Below, piece after piece: positions 1 through 7,925 of a stretch of DNA of 64,000 nucleotides. Positions within the stretch are counted from its first letter, which is position 1. Every line of letters begins with the position of its first letter. The stretch comes from Erythrobacter sp. (GTDB lineage Bacteria; Pseudomonadota; Alphaproteobacteria; Sphingomonadales; Sphingomonadaceae): the NCBI GenBank assembly GCA_019739335.1, contig CP073261.1:682001-746000 (forward strand). Direction: 5' to 3'. Both the position numbers and the translations under genes were made by a program. The notes under the pieces were generated by a model. It had not been told where the DNA came from and searched no databases. It saw nothing but the letters and a program-made list of their open reading frames with translations.

Positions 1-508
1 TCCGCGCATAGGCCGCGCCCATGATCGCGAACTGGATCAGGTTGCGGGCGTCGCAATCGGTGTTGGCCCCCAGATCGAGCATCACCACGTCGTTGTCGCC
101 CAGCGTCGGCATCAGCCCGGCGAGCGCAGGGCGATCGATCCCCGGCATGGTGCGCAGGGCGAGCTTGCCCATCGCCATCAACGCGCCGGTGTTCCCCGCG
201 CTCACGGCCGCGCCGCAATCGCCGCTTTTCACCGCTTCGATGGCGAGGCCCATGCTGGTGGTCTTGGCGCGGCGGATCGCGCGGCTGGGCTTCTCGTCGC
301 CCGCCACCACGCCTTCGCAGTGGAGGATCTCGGAAGCGGAGCGCATGTTCGGGTGGTTGGCCAATACCGCTTCGATGCGGGGCTGGTCGCCTACAAGGAG
401 AAAGCGGAACTTGTCATGCCGACGCCGCGCCAGCGCCGCGCCTTCGACCATCACGCGCACGCCTTCATCCCCGCCCATCGCATCAACGGCGATACGCGGA
501 AGACTCAT
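1..508 (-). CDS. plsX: Phosphate acyltransferase PlsX, partial (N-terminal 169 residues)
   Basis: PlsX makes acyl-phosphate from acyl-ACP for membrane phospholipid synthesis. The visible N-terminus begins MSLPRIAVDAMGGDEG, the characteristic PlsX opening, followed by a Gly/Ala-rich stretch with SAGNTGALMA and DLGANTDCDA, all typical of the family. The family is about 340 residues long, so roughly half is missing beyond the left edge. It lies 29 bp downstream of rpmF on the same strand, the conserved rpmF-plsX order of many bacteria, so the two are probably co-transcribed. The ATG start is the first in frame before the AVDAMGG motif. No frameshift is seen in the visible part. Confidence 0.95.
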   Translation of the reverse strand, partial: MSLPRIAVDAMGGDEGVRVMVEGAALARRRHDKFRFLLVGDQPRIEAVLANHPNMRSASEILHCEGVVAGDEKPSRAIRRAKTTSMGLAIEAVKSGDCGAAVSAGNTGALMAMGKLALRTMPGIDRPALAGLMPTLGDNDVVMLDLGANTDCDARNLIQFAIMGAAYAR

Positions 509-537
509 GTGCGAAATTCCTTATTCAGGCCGGAGAC

Positions 538-717
538 TTAAGCCTTGGGCTCGATCACCATGCGGCCGTTGTAATGGCCGCAGGCGTTGCACAGCATGTG
601 CGGACGCTTCAGTTCGCCGCAGTTCGAGCATTCGTGGAAGGCTTCCACCTTCAGCGAATCATGCGACCGGCGATTGCCCCGGCGATGCGGCGAAACTTTT
701 CTTTTAGGGACGGCCAT
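538..717 (-). CDS. rpmF: 50S ribosomal protein L32
   Basis: A 59-residue basic protein, [17 protein letters not shown] at the N-terminus, is the signature of bacterial L32. It carries two CxxC pairs (CSNC near residue 30 and CNAC near residue 43) that form the zinc ribbon of the C+ type of L32. Length and ending (VIEPKA) match alphaproteobacterial L32. It sits directly upstream of plsX on the minus strand. The roughly 200 bp before it hold no gene and probably contain the promoter for the rpmF-plsX unit, but no clear -35/-10 was recognised. Confidence 0.97.
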   Translation of the reverse strand: MAVPKRKVSPHRRGNRRSHDSLKVEAFHECSNCGELKRPHMLCNACGHYNGRMVIEPKA

Positions 718-920
718 GGCGGCACCTGATCCTTGAATTCGTTCAAAATCTGCTCGGATGCCGCACTAGGCGATACCCAACCCCCGCGCAAGCGCGGCGG
801 AGAGGGAACCCTCTTGTGCGGCGGAGGGCGGCGCTATAGCGGGTTTTTGCCGCGTTGCAAGCACTCGCAGTCCTGCCTAGAGCAGCATCGGGCAAAGCGA
901 GGGGAAGTCACTTGGAAGAC

Positions 921-1310
921 ATGCATATCAGCCTGATCAGCACTGCAGTTTCGGGCCTCATCGCGCTCTGGCTGGGGATTCGCTGCGGCAGGGTGCGGAT
1001 GAAGGAAAAGGTGATGCACGGTGATGGCGGCAATGTCCTGCTGCTCCGCCGGATGCGCGCGCAGTCCAATTTCACCGAATATGCCCCCTTTGCGCTGGCG
1101 ATGATTATCGTGCTCGACCTGACTGGGCATGACGGCTGGCTGCTCGGCCTGACCGCGCTTTCGTTCCTGATCGGCCGGGTACTTCACCCGCTGGGCATGG
1201 ATGCCGAGGGGGAACACTGGGGCCGCATGATCGGGACGTTGCTGACGATGCTGACGCTGATCGTGCTATCGGGAATGGCACTGGTTGCGGTTTACCAGCA
1301 GTTCGGCTGA
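921..1310 (+). CDS. MAPEG family membrane protein
   Basis: A 129-residue protein with four hydrophobic segments (about residues 3-21, 55-70, 76-92 and 104-125). The RMRAQSNFTEYAPFAL segment near residue 45 is typical of the MAPEG superfamily (membrane-associated proteins in eicosanoid and glutathione metabolism). Bacterial members are small inner-membrane proteins of mostly unknown substrate; some bind glutathione. The ATG at 921 was chosen because the hydrophobic first helix starts immediately after it; an upstream in-frame region is Arg/Ser-rich and unlike the family. It ends directly against the stop of the convergent metallo-hydrolase, with no gap. Confidence 0.85.
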   Translation: MHISLISTAVSGLIALWLGIRCGRVRMKEKVMHGDGGNVLLLRRMRAQSNFTEYAPFALAMIIVLDLTGHDGWLLGLTALSFLIGRVLHPLGMDAEGEHWGRMIGTLLTMLTLIVLSGMALVAVYQQFG

Positions 1311-1976
1311 TTACGCGCCAGAAATCGCCGCGTCGCCCACAAACGGATTGCTCGCGCGCTCGCGACCGAAGGTGCTCGTCGGGCCGTGGCCGGGGACGAA
1401 GGTGACGTCGTCGCCGAGCGGCCAGAGCTTCTGCGTGATCGCGTCGAGCAGGTCCTGGTGGTTGCCCATCGGGAAATCGGTGCGGCCGATGGAGCCTGCG
1501 AACAGCACGTCGCCCACAAAGGCGAATTTCGCCTCGCGGTGGAAGAACACCACGTGGCCGGGAGTGTGGCCGGGGCAGTGGATCACTTCGAGCTCCAGCT
1601 CGCCAACGGTCACCGTGTCGCCATCCGCCAGCCAGCGGGTCGGCTCGAACACTTCGCAATGCATGCCGAAGCGGGGACCGTCATCCTCCAGCTTGGCGAT
1701 CCAGAAGATGTCGTCCGCGTGCGGTCCTTCGATCGGCAGGTTCAGCTCCGCCGCCAGCATTCCTGCCTGCCCGCAGTGGTCGGCGTGACCGTGGGTGAGG
1801 AGGATTTTCTCCAGCGTCACCCCGGCCCGCGCCACTGCATCCTTCAGCTTGTCCAGTTCCCCGCCCGGATCGACCAGCGCCCCGCGCATCGTCCTGGTGC
1901 ACCAGACCAGCGAGCAGTTCTGCTGGAACGGGGTGACGGGCACGATGGCGGCGCGAATGGGGGAGCTTTGCGTCAT
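1311..1976 (-). CDS. MBL-fold metallo-hydrolase (glyoxalase II-like, YcbL type)
   Basis: A 221-residue metallo-beta-lactamase-fold hydrolase. The metal-binding THGHADH motif lies at residues 61-67, with later ligands in HCPGHTPGH, GDVLF and FVPGHGP. Together these give the full set expected for the two-metal site of the glyoxalase II/YcbL group. Such proteins hydrolyse thioesters such as S-lactoylglutathione, though the substrate here is not shown by sequence. The ATG at 1976 is preferred over an in-frame start at 2042, because the upstream extension would overlap the divergent GNAT gene and does not resemble the family. No signal peptide is present, so it is cytoplasmic. Confidence 0.88.
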   Translation of the reverse strand: MTQSSPIRAAIVPVTPFQQNCSLVWCTRTMRGALVDPGGELDKLKDAVARAGVTLEKILLTHGHADHCGQAGMLAAELNLPIEGPHADDIFWIAKLEDDGPRFGMHCEVFEPTRWLADGDTVTVGELELEVIHCPGHTPGHVVFFHREAKFAFVGDVLFAGSIGRTDFPMGNHQDLLDAITQKLWPLGDDVTFVPGHGPTSTFGRERASNPFVGDAAISGA

Positions 1977-2028
1977 GGAATGGCAAATGGCGGTGACGGG
2001 CGCGGCTTGCAAGCGTAGAGCTTTGCCG

Positions 2029-2490
2029 ATGGACCAGCTCACCTATCGCGCGGCGACCGAGGCCGACCTGCCTTTTCTCGACGCGCTGGCAGCGGAAGAC
2101 GAAATCGGCGCGGCGCGCGATCCGCTGCGGCCCGATCACGCTGAACAGGCGCTGGAAGGCCTGCGCGCGATTGCCGCCGATCCCAACCACACGCTCTACA
2201 TCGTCGGGCATGCCGGAGCGCCGGTCGGCAGCTTCCAGCTGAGCTTCATCCCCGGCGTATCGCGCAAAGGTGCTTGGCGTGGCCAGATCGAGAATGTCCG
2301 GGTCCTGGCGGCCTCACGCGGGCACGGGATCGGCGAGGCAATGATGCGCTGGGCGATCGCGCGCTGCAAGGAACGCGGCTGCGGCGTGGTGCAGCTTACC
2401 AGCTACCGGACGCGGGATGCGGCGCACCGATTTTATGAGCGGCTGGGATTTGTGGGGACGCACACGGGGTTCAAGCTGCTGCTTTGGTGA
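2029..2490 (+). CDS. GNAT family N-acetyltransferase
   Basis: A 153-residue protein that begins LTYRAATEADLPFL, the usual GNAT N-terminal strand and helix. The acetyl-CoA-binding motif A is visible as ENVRVLAASRGHGIGEAMM (about residues 89-107; the R-G-H-G-I-G loop is the Q/RxxGxG/A signature). A C-terminal DAAHRFYERLGF segment is typical of the family. The acceptor substrate cannot be read from sequence. The ATG at 2029 places the fold at the start of the protein; the longer frame from 1795 overlaps the divergent hydrolase. The 3' end overlaps the convergent repeat protein by 20 bp. Confidence 0.85.
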   Translation: MDQLTYRAATEADLPFLDALAAEDEIGAARDPLRPDHAEQALEGLRAIAADPNHTLYIVGHAGAPVGSFQLSFIPGVSRKGAWRGQIENVRVLAASRGHGIGEAMMRWAIARCKERGCGVVQLTSYRTRDAAHRFYERLGFVGTHTGFKLLLW

Positions 2491-3178
2491 TCTTTTCGTC
2501 CGTTTGTATGCGCCTCTGCTTCTTTTCCGCGTCATCCATGAGAGTCAGGTATTCCCGAAACCCTTGGCGAATTTCTCGGAAGCCGAACACGCGACGCCCC
2601 TTCCACCGCGACAGCATCAGTCGCGCTTCTGGATGGCCAGCCTTGGCCGCCAATTCCAGTGTAGAACGCAAAGACCGCGCCATGGCTCGGGAAGGATTGC
2701 GCTGATAACGAAACAAGACCAACCAATAGGCCGCAGGCGCGTATCCGGCCGCAACACCCTGCTCAAGAATAGCATTCCACTTCTCGTCGTTGCCTTGCCG
2801 ATAATGGAGTGCGGCAAAATCGACATAGGCGGAATTTGAGCCAGCAAGCAATGCTCGCGAATAGTAGCTCTCGGCCATTCTCAAGTCCTTCTGGACCCCG
2901 ACCCCGTGTTCAAAATAGTCTGCGACGAGACGCATCGCCCATGCTGAACCAGCATCAGCCATCGACGTGTAGATCGCGAATGCCTTACCCCTATCGTTAG
3001 CCAAATAGCTGGCAGCAATCTCAGATTGCCGATGAATGGCTTCACCATCCCTTTGCCAGAGGTCCCAGTCGTTTGAGTTGTCACGCTCCCAGCTAGTAGA
3101 ATACTCGCTAAAGGCATTGGGCCGCATCTCAGGCGGGCAATAGCGATCACACAACCATTTGCAGAGGCGGCACTTCAT
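2471..3178 (-). CDS. Sel1/TPR-like repeat protein of unknown function
   Basis: A 235-residue protein without signal peptide. The N-terminus is cysteine-rich (MKCRLCKWLCDRYCPPE), with four cysteines in the first 15 residues that could bind metal. Alpha-helical repeats follow, resembling Sel1 units: AGSAWAMRLVADYFEHGVGVQKD, then DLRMAESYYSRALLAG and AGYAPAAYW. The C-terminus is basic. Sel1 proteins are usually adaptor proteins; a specific role is not shown. The ATG at 3178 was chosen because the 52-residue extension upstream is Arg-rich and low-complexity. Base composition is less GC-biased than the neighbours, which may hint at recent acquisition. Confidence 0.6.
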   Translation of the reverse strand: MKCRLCKWLCDRYCPPEMRPNAFSEYSTSWERDNSNDWDLWQRDGEAIHRQSEIAASYLANDRGKAFAIYTSMADAGSAWAMRLVADYFEHGVGVQKDLRMAESYYSRALLAGSNSAYVDFAALHYRQGNDEKWNAILEQGVAAGYAPAAYWLVLFRYQRNPSRAMARSLRSTLELAAKAGHPEARLMLSRWKGRRVFGFREIRQGFREYLTLMDDAEKKQRRIQTDEKITKAAA

Positions 3179-3303
3179 GCTTTCAGCGTAGCACAGCTGC
3201 GCGTTGTTCCCAATACATGCCCGTTTGGCCTCGACGCCTCTAACGCAGGAAAGGCGCCACTGACGGCGGCGCCTTATCCTGGTCGATCTGCGAAACTGGT
3301 GGT

Positions 3304-3438
3304 TCAGCAGTTTCCTTCTTCGCCATCGACGCAATCGCCGACCGATTCGACGTCCTCGACAGCTCCATCAACGGTGTTGCAAGCAGGGAGGAAAACAATT
3401 CCTCCACCAAGAGCAAGTATGGTCAGTAGTTTCTTCAC
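3304..3438 (-). CDS. Small entericidin-like lipoprotein (44 residues, GTG start)
   Basis: A short frame missed by size cut-offs. It starts with GTG 6-8 bases after a GGAGAA ribosome site and encodes MKKLLTILALGGG, then a hydrophobic run ending in the lipobox FLPAC. The mature part begins CNTVDGAVEDVESVGDC. The order lipobox-CNTV-G-G/A-x-D-x-E-S-x-G-D is the hallmark of the entericidin (EcnA/EcnB) family of tiny membrane lipoproteins. Entericidins are linked to an antidote/toxin pair in E. coli, but in alphaproteobacteria single copies are common and their role is unclear. It stands alone between the Sel1-like gene and the S24 regulator. Confidence 0.82.
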   Translation of the reverse strand: MKKLLTILALGGGIVFLPACNTVDGAVEDVESVGDCVDGEEGNC

Positions 3439-3604
3439 GGTGTTTCTCCTTTACTGCCCCTGCTTGGATGGCCCCTCAGCGGCTATGGATTTTCAACGGA
3501 AGGTCGCTCTGATGGTTCCGACGAGATCAAAAGGCCCTCCTCTCGCGGCGCTCGCTGAGAAGCGGCAGGGCAAGCAAACAGGGCAAAACGCCGGAAGGAA
3601 CGGC

Positions 3605-4237
3605 CTAAACCCGCCCGCTTTTCCAGACCACTCGGCCGATCACCTCGAACTCCTCCGCGCCCACCTGGATCGGCGGATAGGCGAGGTTCTGCGAGAGCAG
3701 GGCGAAGCGGCCTGCACCTTGGCTGGCGACGCGCTTGACCAGCAGGCTGTCGTCCAGCCGGACGACGTGGACACCGTCACGGAACGGCTGCGCGCGGCAA
3801 TCCACCAGCACTTCGTCGCCTTCGCGAAGCAGCGGCTCCATCGAATCGCCAACCACGCGGATGGCGGAGAGGCGCGCCCCGTCGAGCCCGTGTTCGGCAA
3901 GCCAGCGGCGTGAGAAGGCGAAGGAATCGAACGCCAGTTCGCCCGGCCCGCTCGCCCCCGGCCCCGCGGAGGCATCGACATCGAGCCGGGGAACCTCGAT
4001 CCAGTCGCGACTCGTTGCCGAACCATAGGATTTTTCCTGCGATCCACCGAGATCCGATTCTTCCAGCCCGAGAAATTGCGCCAGCCTGCGCCGGTCCTCC
4101 TCCTCAAGCTTGCGCGGACTACCTTTGGTAACATATTGCTGAAGATAGGTGCCATTACGCCCAATCATCCGCGACAGGGCCGCCAGGCTGCTGCCCCTCG
4201 CCCGCGCTGTCTGCACCAGTTTTTCGCGTGAGCCCAT
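3605..4237 (-). CDS. S24/LexA-like transcriptional regulator
   Basis: A 210-residue protein with an N-terminal helix-turn-helix (about residues 15-45, SLAALSRMIGRNGTYLQQY) and a C-terminal S24 peptidase-like domain. The serine of GDSMEP (Ser132) and the lysine of LLVKRVA (Lys168) match the Ser-Lys dyad of LexA and phage CI repressors, so self-cleavage is possible. A clear Ala-Gly cleavage site is not obvious, although SAGPGASG near residue 90 is a candidate linker. It is divergent from two small genes, and the intergenic region holds an inverted repeat that could be its operator. Chromosomal sphingomonad homologues are not necessarily prophage genes, and no other phage genes are nearby. Confidence 0.85.
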   Translation of the reverse strand: MGSREKLVQTARARGSSLAALSRMIGRNGTYLQQYVTKGSPRKLEEEDRRRLAQFLGLEESDLGGSQEKSYGSATSRDWIEVPRLDVDASAGPGASGPGELAFDSFAFSRRWLAEHGLDGARLSAIRVVGDSMEPLLREGDEVLVDCRAQPFRDGVHVVRLDDSLLVKRVASQGAGRFALLSQNLAYPPIQVGAEEFEVIGRVVWKSGRV

Positions 4238-4285
4238 CGCCCGATCCCCTCATGGTGAACGGATTCTTCCTACGCCATGTATTTT

Positions 4286-4301
4286 TCCTAGACAAGTAGG
4301 A
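4286..4301. promoter_or_regulatory. Candidate operator for the S24 regulator (TCCTA-N6-TAGGA)
   Basis: A perfect 5-bp inverted repeat, TCCTA then six bases then TAGGA, lies between the divergent S24 regulator and the small gene at 4375. A further TCCTA half-site occurs at 4268-4272, 18 bp away and so on nearly the same helix face. Position between divergent genes and symmetry suggest an autoregulatory operator; this is inference. Confidence 0.45.
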
Positions 4302-4374
4302 TTTGCCGCGCTGTTTTATGGCCATCGAGTCGCTGGCTCGTCAGGTCAACCGCACGCCAAGGGGATTTTCACCC

Positions 4375-4563
4375 ATGCTCATCCGCAAGATCGAAGTCTT
4401 CCTCCGCCATACGCGCATGCCGGCGACCAAGTTCGGCCGACTCGCCGCGCACGATCCCCGTTTCGTGCTCGATCTGCGCAACGGCCGCCTTCCCCGGCCT
4501 GAGACGGAAAAGAAGGTGGAACATTTCATGAACATTTATCGCGAGAACAGCAATGCGAATTGA
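4375..4563 (+). CDS. Small conserved protein, possible DNA-binding (62 residues)
   Basis: A 62-residue protein with no signal or membrane segment. Residues 13-40 (TRMPATKFGRLAAHDPRF, then VLDLRNGR) look like a compact helix-turn-helix. I recall this kind of FGR-AxxDPRFV-DLRxGR protein recurring in sphingomonads, but know no function for it. The ATG at 4375 was chosen because the preceding 24 in-frame codons carry no recognisable sequence. The start of the next gene overlaps its last 11 bases, so the two are probably translated together. It is divergent from the S24 regulator and may share its operator. Confidence 0.6.
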   Translation: MLIRKIEVFLRHTRMPATKFGRLAAHDPRFVLDLRNGRLPRPETEKKVEHFMNIYRENSNAN

Positions 4564-4921
4564 TCCTAAAGTCGTGCCGCCGTCCATCACCGCCAGGGCC
4601 CCGCGCAAACGCAAGGGCACCCGCGAGAGGCTGGCCGAGGCTCTGATCGCGCTGGCGCAGGGTCACGGGCGGATCGTAGCACACAGCGAGAAAAGCTGGG
4701 CCAGCATCACCTTTGCCGGGGCGCGGCACCGGGTGGAACTGGCTTTCGACGGCGCGGAGGCGGTGGAAGCGGGCGAGTGTTTCATCGCGTTCCTGCCGGA
4801 GCACGAATTCGCCATTCCCGGCCAGCTGGTGGCGGATGCGGCGGTGGTGGAAGTGGCCTCGGTGCTCGATCCGCCCCGGCTGTCGGTGGTGTGCGAAGTG
4901 CTGGTGCTGGAGGAGGGGTGA
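4553..4921 (+). CDS. Conserved hypothetical protein (122 residues)
   Basis: I do not recognise this gene. The first 25 residues are basic (APRKRKGTRERLAEAL), followed by a mixed alpha/beta region with repeated acidic and hydrophobic residues and no cysteine pattern, signal peptide or membrane helix. It overlaps the previous small gene by 11 bp and ends against the stop of the convergent dehydrogenase, consistent with a two-gene unit controlled from the S24 intergenic region. A role linked to that regulator is possible but not shown. Confidence 0.55.
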   Translation: MRIDPKVVPPSITARAPRKRKGTRERLAEALIALAQGHGRIVAHSEKSWASITFAGARHRVELAFDGAEAVEAGECFIAFLPEHEFAIPGQLVADAAVVEVASVLDPPRLSVVCEVLVLEEG

Positions 4922-5869
4922 TCAGTAGCCGCGCAGGAGATCGACCTGTGCTTCCAGCGGTTCGCCTGCACGGAACAGCGCGCAATTGCGCAGGAACCGG
5001 TCGGCGGCGCGGCGGCGGCTGGCTTGGTTTGGAATGCCGGACAGGTGCATGGTGATCTGCGTGTTGGCGCAGGTCCACAGCGGGTGATCGGGCGGCAGCG
5101 GCTCGGGATCGGTCAGGTCGAGGATCGCGCCGCCTAGTCTTTCCGATTGCAAAGCGGCGACCAGCGCGGGCTGATCGAGCACTTCGGCGCGGCCGAAATT
5201 TACCAGCACGGCTTCGGCTTTCATGGCCGCGAATTCCGCCGCGCCGAGCATTCCCGCACTTTCGGACGTATTGGGGAGGGTGAGCACGATCCAGTCGAAG
5301 AGGCCGAGCCGGTCGCGCCACTCATCCGGGCCGAGCGCGCCATCGCCCGCCCTGCTGCGCACCGGCGTGGTGGCAACGCCAAAGGGCGCGAGCATTGCCG
5401 CAATTGCCTGCCCGATCGCGCCATAGCCGATGATGAGCGCGCTCGTGCCAGCCAGCGCCCCGGCGGAGGGCGGTGCGGCCAGCCATTCGTGGCGATCCTG
5501 CGCGCGGACGATGTCGCGATAACCACGCGAGTGGGCGAGCATCGCCATCACCGCGAATTCCGCCACCTGCCCCGCCGCCAGCCCGGAGCCGCAGGAGAGC
5601 GCCACGCCCCGCTCGGCCAGTGCGGCGAGCGGCATCCAGTCCACTCCGGCGTAGGCGCTGGAAAGCCACCGCAGCTTGTCGGCACGGGCGATGGCTGCGA
5701 GTGCGGGGGCCTTCACGTGCATGTCGAACCAGCCGATTTCGGCATGGGGGGCGAGTTCGAGGAGTTGGGCTTCGTCAGCCCACCAGGTCGTGTCGAGCCA
5801 TTCGGGCAGGCGGCCTTCGAGATCGGCCCGCGCCCCGGCGGGGAGGAGGGCCCTGATCAGAGTTTCCAC
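4922..5869 (-). CDS. D-2-hydroxyacid dehydrogenase, NAD(P)-binding
   Basis: A 315-residue member of the D-isomer-specific 2-hydroxyacid dehydrogenase family, cytoplasmic. The nucleotide-binding GYGAIG lies at residues 148-153. Catalytic residues can be placed as Arg227 (NFGRAE), Glu256 (TDPEPLP) and His275 (ITMHLSG), the Arg-Glu-His triad of the family. Length matches the shorter GhrA/SerA-like members. The substrate (glyoxylate, hydroxypyruvate or another 2-oxoacid) is undetermined. Its start overlaps the 3' end of cysS by 13 bp on the same strand, so it is likely co-transcribed with cysS. Confidence 0.88.
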   Translation of the reverse strand: METLIRALLPAGARADLEGRLPEWLDTTWWADEAQLLELAPHAEIGWFDMHVKAPALAAIARADKLRWLSSAYAGVDWMPLAALAERGVALSCGSGLAAGQVAEFAVMAMLAHSRGYRDIVRAQDRHEWLAAPPSAGALAGTSALIIGYGAIGQAIAAMLAPFGVATTPVRSRAGDGALGPDEWRDRLGLFDWIVLTLPNTSESAGMLGAAEFAAMKAEAVLVNFGRAEVLDQPALVAALQSERLGGAILDLTDPEPLPPDHPLWTCANTQITMHLSGIPNQASRRRAADRFLRNCALFRAGEPLEAQVDLLRGY

Positions 5870-7323
5870 TCCCAGCCGAGCGGATCGCCGTCCATCACCT
5901 CGACGCCTTGCGCCGCAAGCTCGTCGCGCAGGGCATCGCTTGTGGCGAAGTCCTTTGCGACCCTTGCTTCCTTCCGGCGAGCGAGAGCCTTTTCGATCTC
6001 CGCCTCGCCCACGGTCGCCGCCTTCGGCCGCAGCCGCAGGTCCGCCCGCTCCAGCGCAAACAGCCCCAGCCCCAGCACCGAGTCCATCGCTGCCACGGCT
6101 TCCGCCTTGTGGACCGGATCGACCTTTTTCATCGCCAGCAGTTCCTCGAGCACGGTCAACGCCAGCGGGGTATTGAGATCGTCCGCAATCGCTGCATCGA
6201 AGCGGGCGATCACCGGCATCAGCGTGCCGCCGGCTTCGACGCGCAGGTCGTGATAGGTCCAGCCATGTTCCGGTGCGGGCGGAACTTGATCGAGCGAAGC
6301 ACGCAGGGCATCGACCGCCATCACCATGCGCTTCAACCGTGTCAGCGCAGCACCAAGCCCCTCCCAGGAGAACTCAAGCTCGCTGCGATAGTGCGCCTGC
6401 AGGCACATCAGCCGGTAAGCCAGCGGGTGATAGCCCTTGTCGATCAGCAATTGCAGCCGCAGGAATTCTCCCGACGACTTGCTCATCTTGCCCGAGCGTT
6501 CGACCAGGAAATTGTTGTGCATCCACATGCGCGCGCCGGAGTGGTCCGAGCAGGTGCGCGCCTGGTTCTGGGCGATTTCGTTCGGGTGGTGGATCTCGCG
6601 GTGGTCGATCCCGCCGGTATGGATATCGAAGGGGAAGCCGAGCAGCTTCTCGCCCATCACCGAACATTCGAGATGCCAGCCGGGAGCGCCCCGGCCCCAT
6701 GGTGAATCCCATTCCATCTGCCGGGTCTCGCCCGGAGGCGTCCGCCGCCAGATCGCGAAATCGGCGGCGTGGCGCTTGCCTTGGACGCTTTCGATCCGGC
6801 CCTCACCCTCGTCTGTCACCGCACGGGCCAGTCGTCCGTAATCGGGCACGGTGGAGGTATCGAAGTACAGCCCGCCCTCCAGCTCGTAGCAGTGCTTGTC
6901 CGCGATCCCTTCGGCAAAGGCGATCATTTCGGCGATGTAGTCGGTGGCGATGGACCAGTGCGCAGGCTGGCGGATATTGAGCGCCCTGACGTCCGCCCAA
7001 TAGGCCTCGGTGTAGTGCCGGGCGATGTCCCAGATCGATTGGGCGCGTTCGGCCGCCGCCTTCTCCAGCTTGTCCTCGCCCGCATCGGCATCGTCGGTCA
7101 GGTGGCCGACATCGGTGATGTTGATGACGTGGGTGAGCTTGTAACCCTTCCAGCTCAGGGTCCGTCCCAGCACGTCGGCGAAGACATAGGCGCGCATGTT
7201 GCCGATGTGCGGGTAATTGTAGACCGTCGGCCCGCAGGTATACACGCGTGCCTCGCCCGCATGAACGGGGACGAACGGCTCGATCTGGCGGGTGAGCGAG
7301 TTGAACAGCTTGAGGTCGGTCAT
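5857..7323 (-). CDS. cysS: Cysteinyl-tRNA synthetase
   Basis: A 488-residue class I aminoacyl-tRNA synthetase. The HIGH-like motif is HIGN at residues 39-42 and the KMSKS motif is at 279-283. Cys30 (YTCGPTVYNYPHIGN) and Cys220 (WHLECSVMG) with His-rich segments near 235-246 correspond to the zinc site that selects cysteine. Length is within the usual 460-500. It charges tRNA-Cys in the cytoplasm. The downstream dehydrogenase overlaps it by 13 bp. Confidence 0.97.
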   Translation of the reverse strand: MTDLKLFNSLTRQIEPFVPVHAGEARVYTCGPTVYNYPHIGNMRAYVFADVLGRTLSWKGYKLTHVINITDVGHLTDDADAGEDKLEKAAAERAQSIWDIARHYTEAYWADVRALNIRQPAHWSIATDYIAEMIAFAEGIADKHCYELEGGLYFDTSTVPDYGRLARAVTDEGEGRIESVQGKRHAADFAIWRRTPPGETRQMEWDSPWGRGAPGWHLECSVMGEKLLGFPFDIHTGGIDHREIHHPNEIAQNQARTCSDHSGARMWMHNNFLVERSGKMSKSSGEFLRLQLLIDKGYHPLAYRLMCLQAHYRSELEFSWEGLGAALTRLKRMVMAVDALRASLDQVPPAPEHGWTYHDLRVEAGGTLMPVIARFDAAIADDLNTPLALTVLEELLAMKKVDPVHKAEAVAAMDSVLGLGLFALERADLRLRPKAATVGEAEIEKALARRKEARVAKDFATSDALRDELAAQGVEVMDGDPLGWEWKL

Positions 7324-7369
7324 GGGGCGGGAGGCTTAGGCGGGCCGCGGAAAACTGGCAATGGGCGGC

Positions 7370-7663
7370 TCAGAACAGCGCGTCGAGATCACGCGATCCG
7401 TGGACGACACGCACCACTTCCACTGTGCCGTCCGCAATAACGAACAGGACCAGGTATTTGCCATACAGAGCCGACCGCAGGCCGGGCCACAGATCGTCGC
7501 GTGAACGAAAGCTGCGTGGTCGAACCGCAATCGTCTCGATCCGGTCGATAATCTCGATGATAAAGGTTTCAGCCCGAAGTGGATTGTCCTGACGGATAAA
7601 TGCACCAATCGAATCAAGATCGTCGATTGCGGCCTGGCGGATTCGAAAAGGAAGTCCGCTCAT
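7370..7663 (-). CDS. parE: RelE/ParE family toxin
   Basis: A 97-residue basic protein with the ParE fold order: FRIRQAAIDDLDSIGAFIRQDNPLRAETFI (two long helices), then RPRSFRSRD and the central strand LRSALYGKYLVLFVI, ending EVVRVVHGSRDLDALF. The VVRVVHGSRD segment is the usual C-terminal strand of ParE/RelE toxins. ParE types poison DNA gyrase and RelE types cleave mRNA; the sequence is closer to ParE. Its ATG overlaps the antitoxin stop by 4 bp (ATGA), the normal antitoxin-first arrangement. It appears intact. Confidence 0.88.
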   Translation of the reverse strand: MSGLPFRIRQAAIDDLDSIGAFIRQDNPLRAETFIIEIIDRIETIAVRPRSFRSRDDLWPGLRSALYGKYLVLFVIADGTVEVVRVVHGSRDLDALF

Positions 7664-7923
7664 TCCGGCGGGACGCGATATTTCTCACGCAGTTCGGCGA
7701 GCGCGCTCCGCCCGTCGAGCAATTCGCTGGCAAGGCCTTCCTGAACCATAGCGCGCAAATGCGTTAGCGATGCCAGCCGCCGTTCCTGAAGATCGCTCCA
7801 TTCGCGCAGCGCTTCGCGGACGATTTCGCTGGTGGTTACATACTCACCGTTGGCAACGGCTTCGCGAAGTTTGGCCGCCATCTCTTCCGGGAGAGTGACA
7901 GTCATGCGTTCGAGTTTGCTCAT
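7660..7923 (-). CDS. parD: ParD-like CopG/ribbon-helix-helix antitoxin
   Basis: An 87-residue protein starting MSKLERMTVTLPEEMAAKL, the ribbon-helix-helix strand and first helix of ParD. It continues GEYVTTSEIVREALREW, the second helix of the DNA-binding domain. The C-terminal half is acidic and helical and would wrap the toxin. It probably neutralises the downstream ParE and represses its own promoter. A 7-bp direct repeat immediately upstream of the start is a fitting operator. Confidence 0.88.
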   Translation of the reverse strand: MSKLERMTVTLPEEMAAKLREAVANGEYVTTSEIVREALREWSDLQERRLASLTHLRAMVQEGLASELLDGRSALAELREKYRVPPE

Positions 7924-7925
7924 GG

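Noticed and set aside
3605..4921. S24 regulator region as a prophage remnant
   Set aside because: No phage structural, replication or integrase genes accompany it, and flanking genes are ordinary chromosomal ones.
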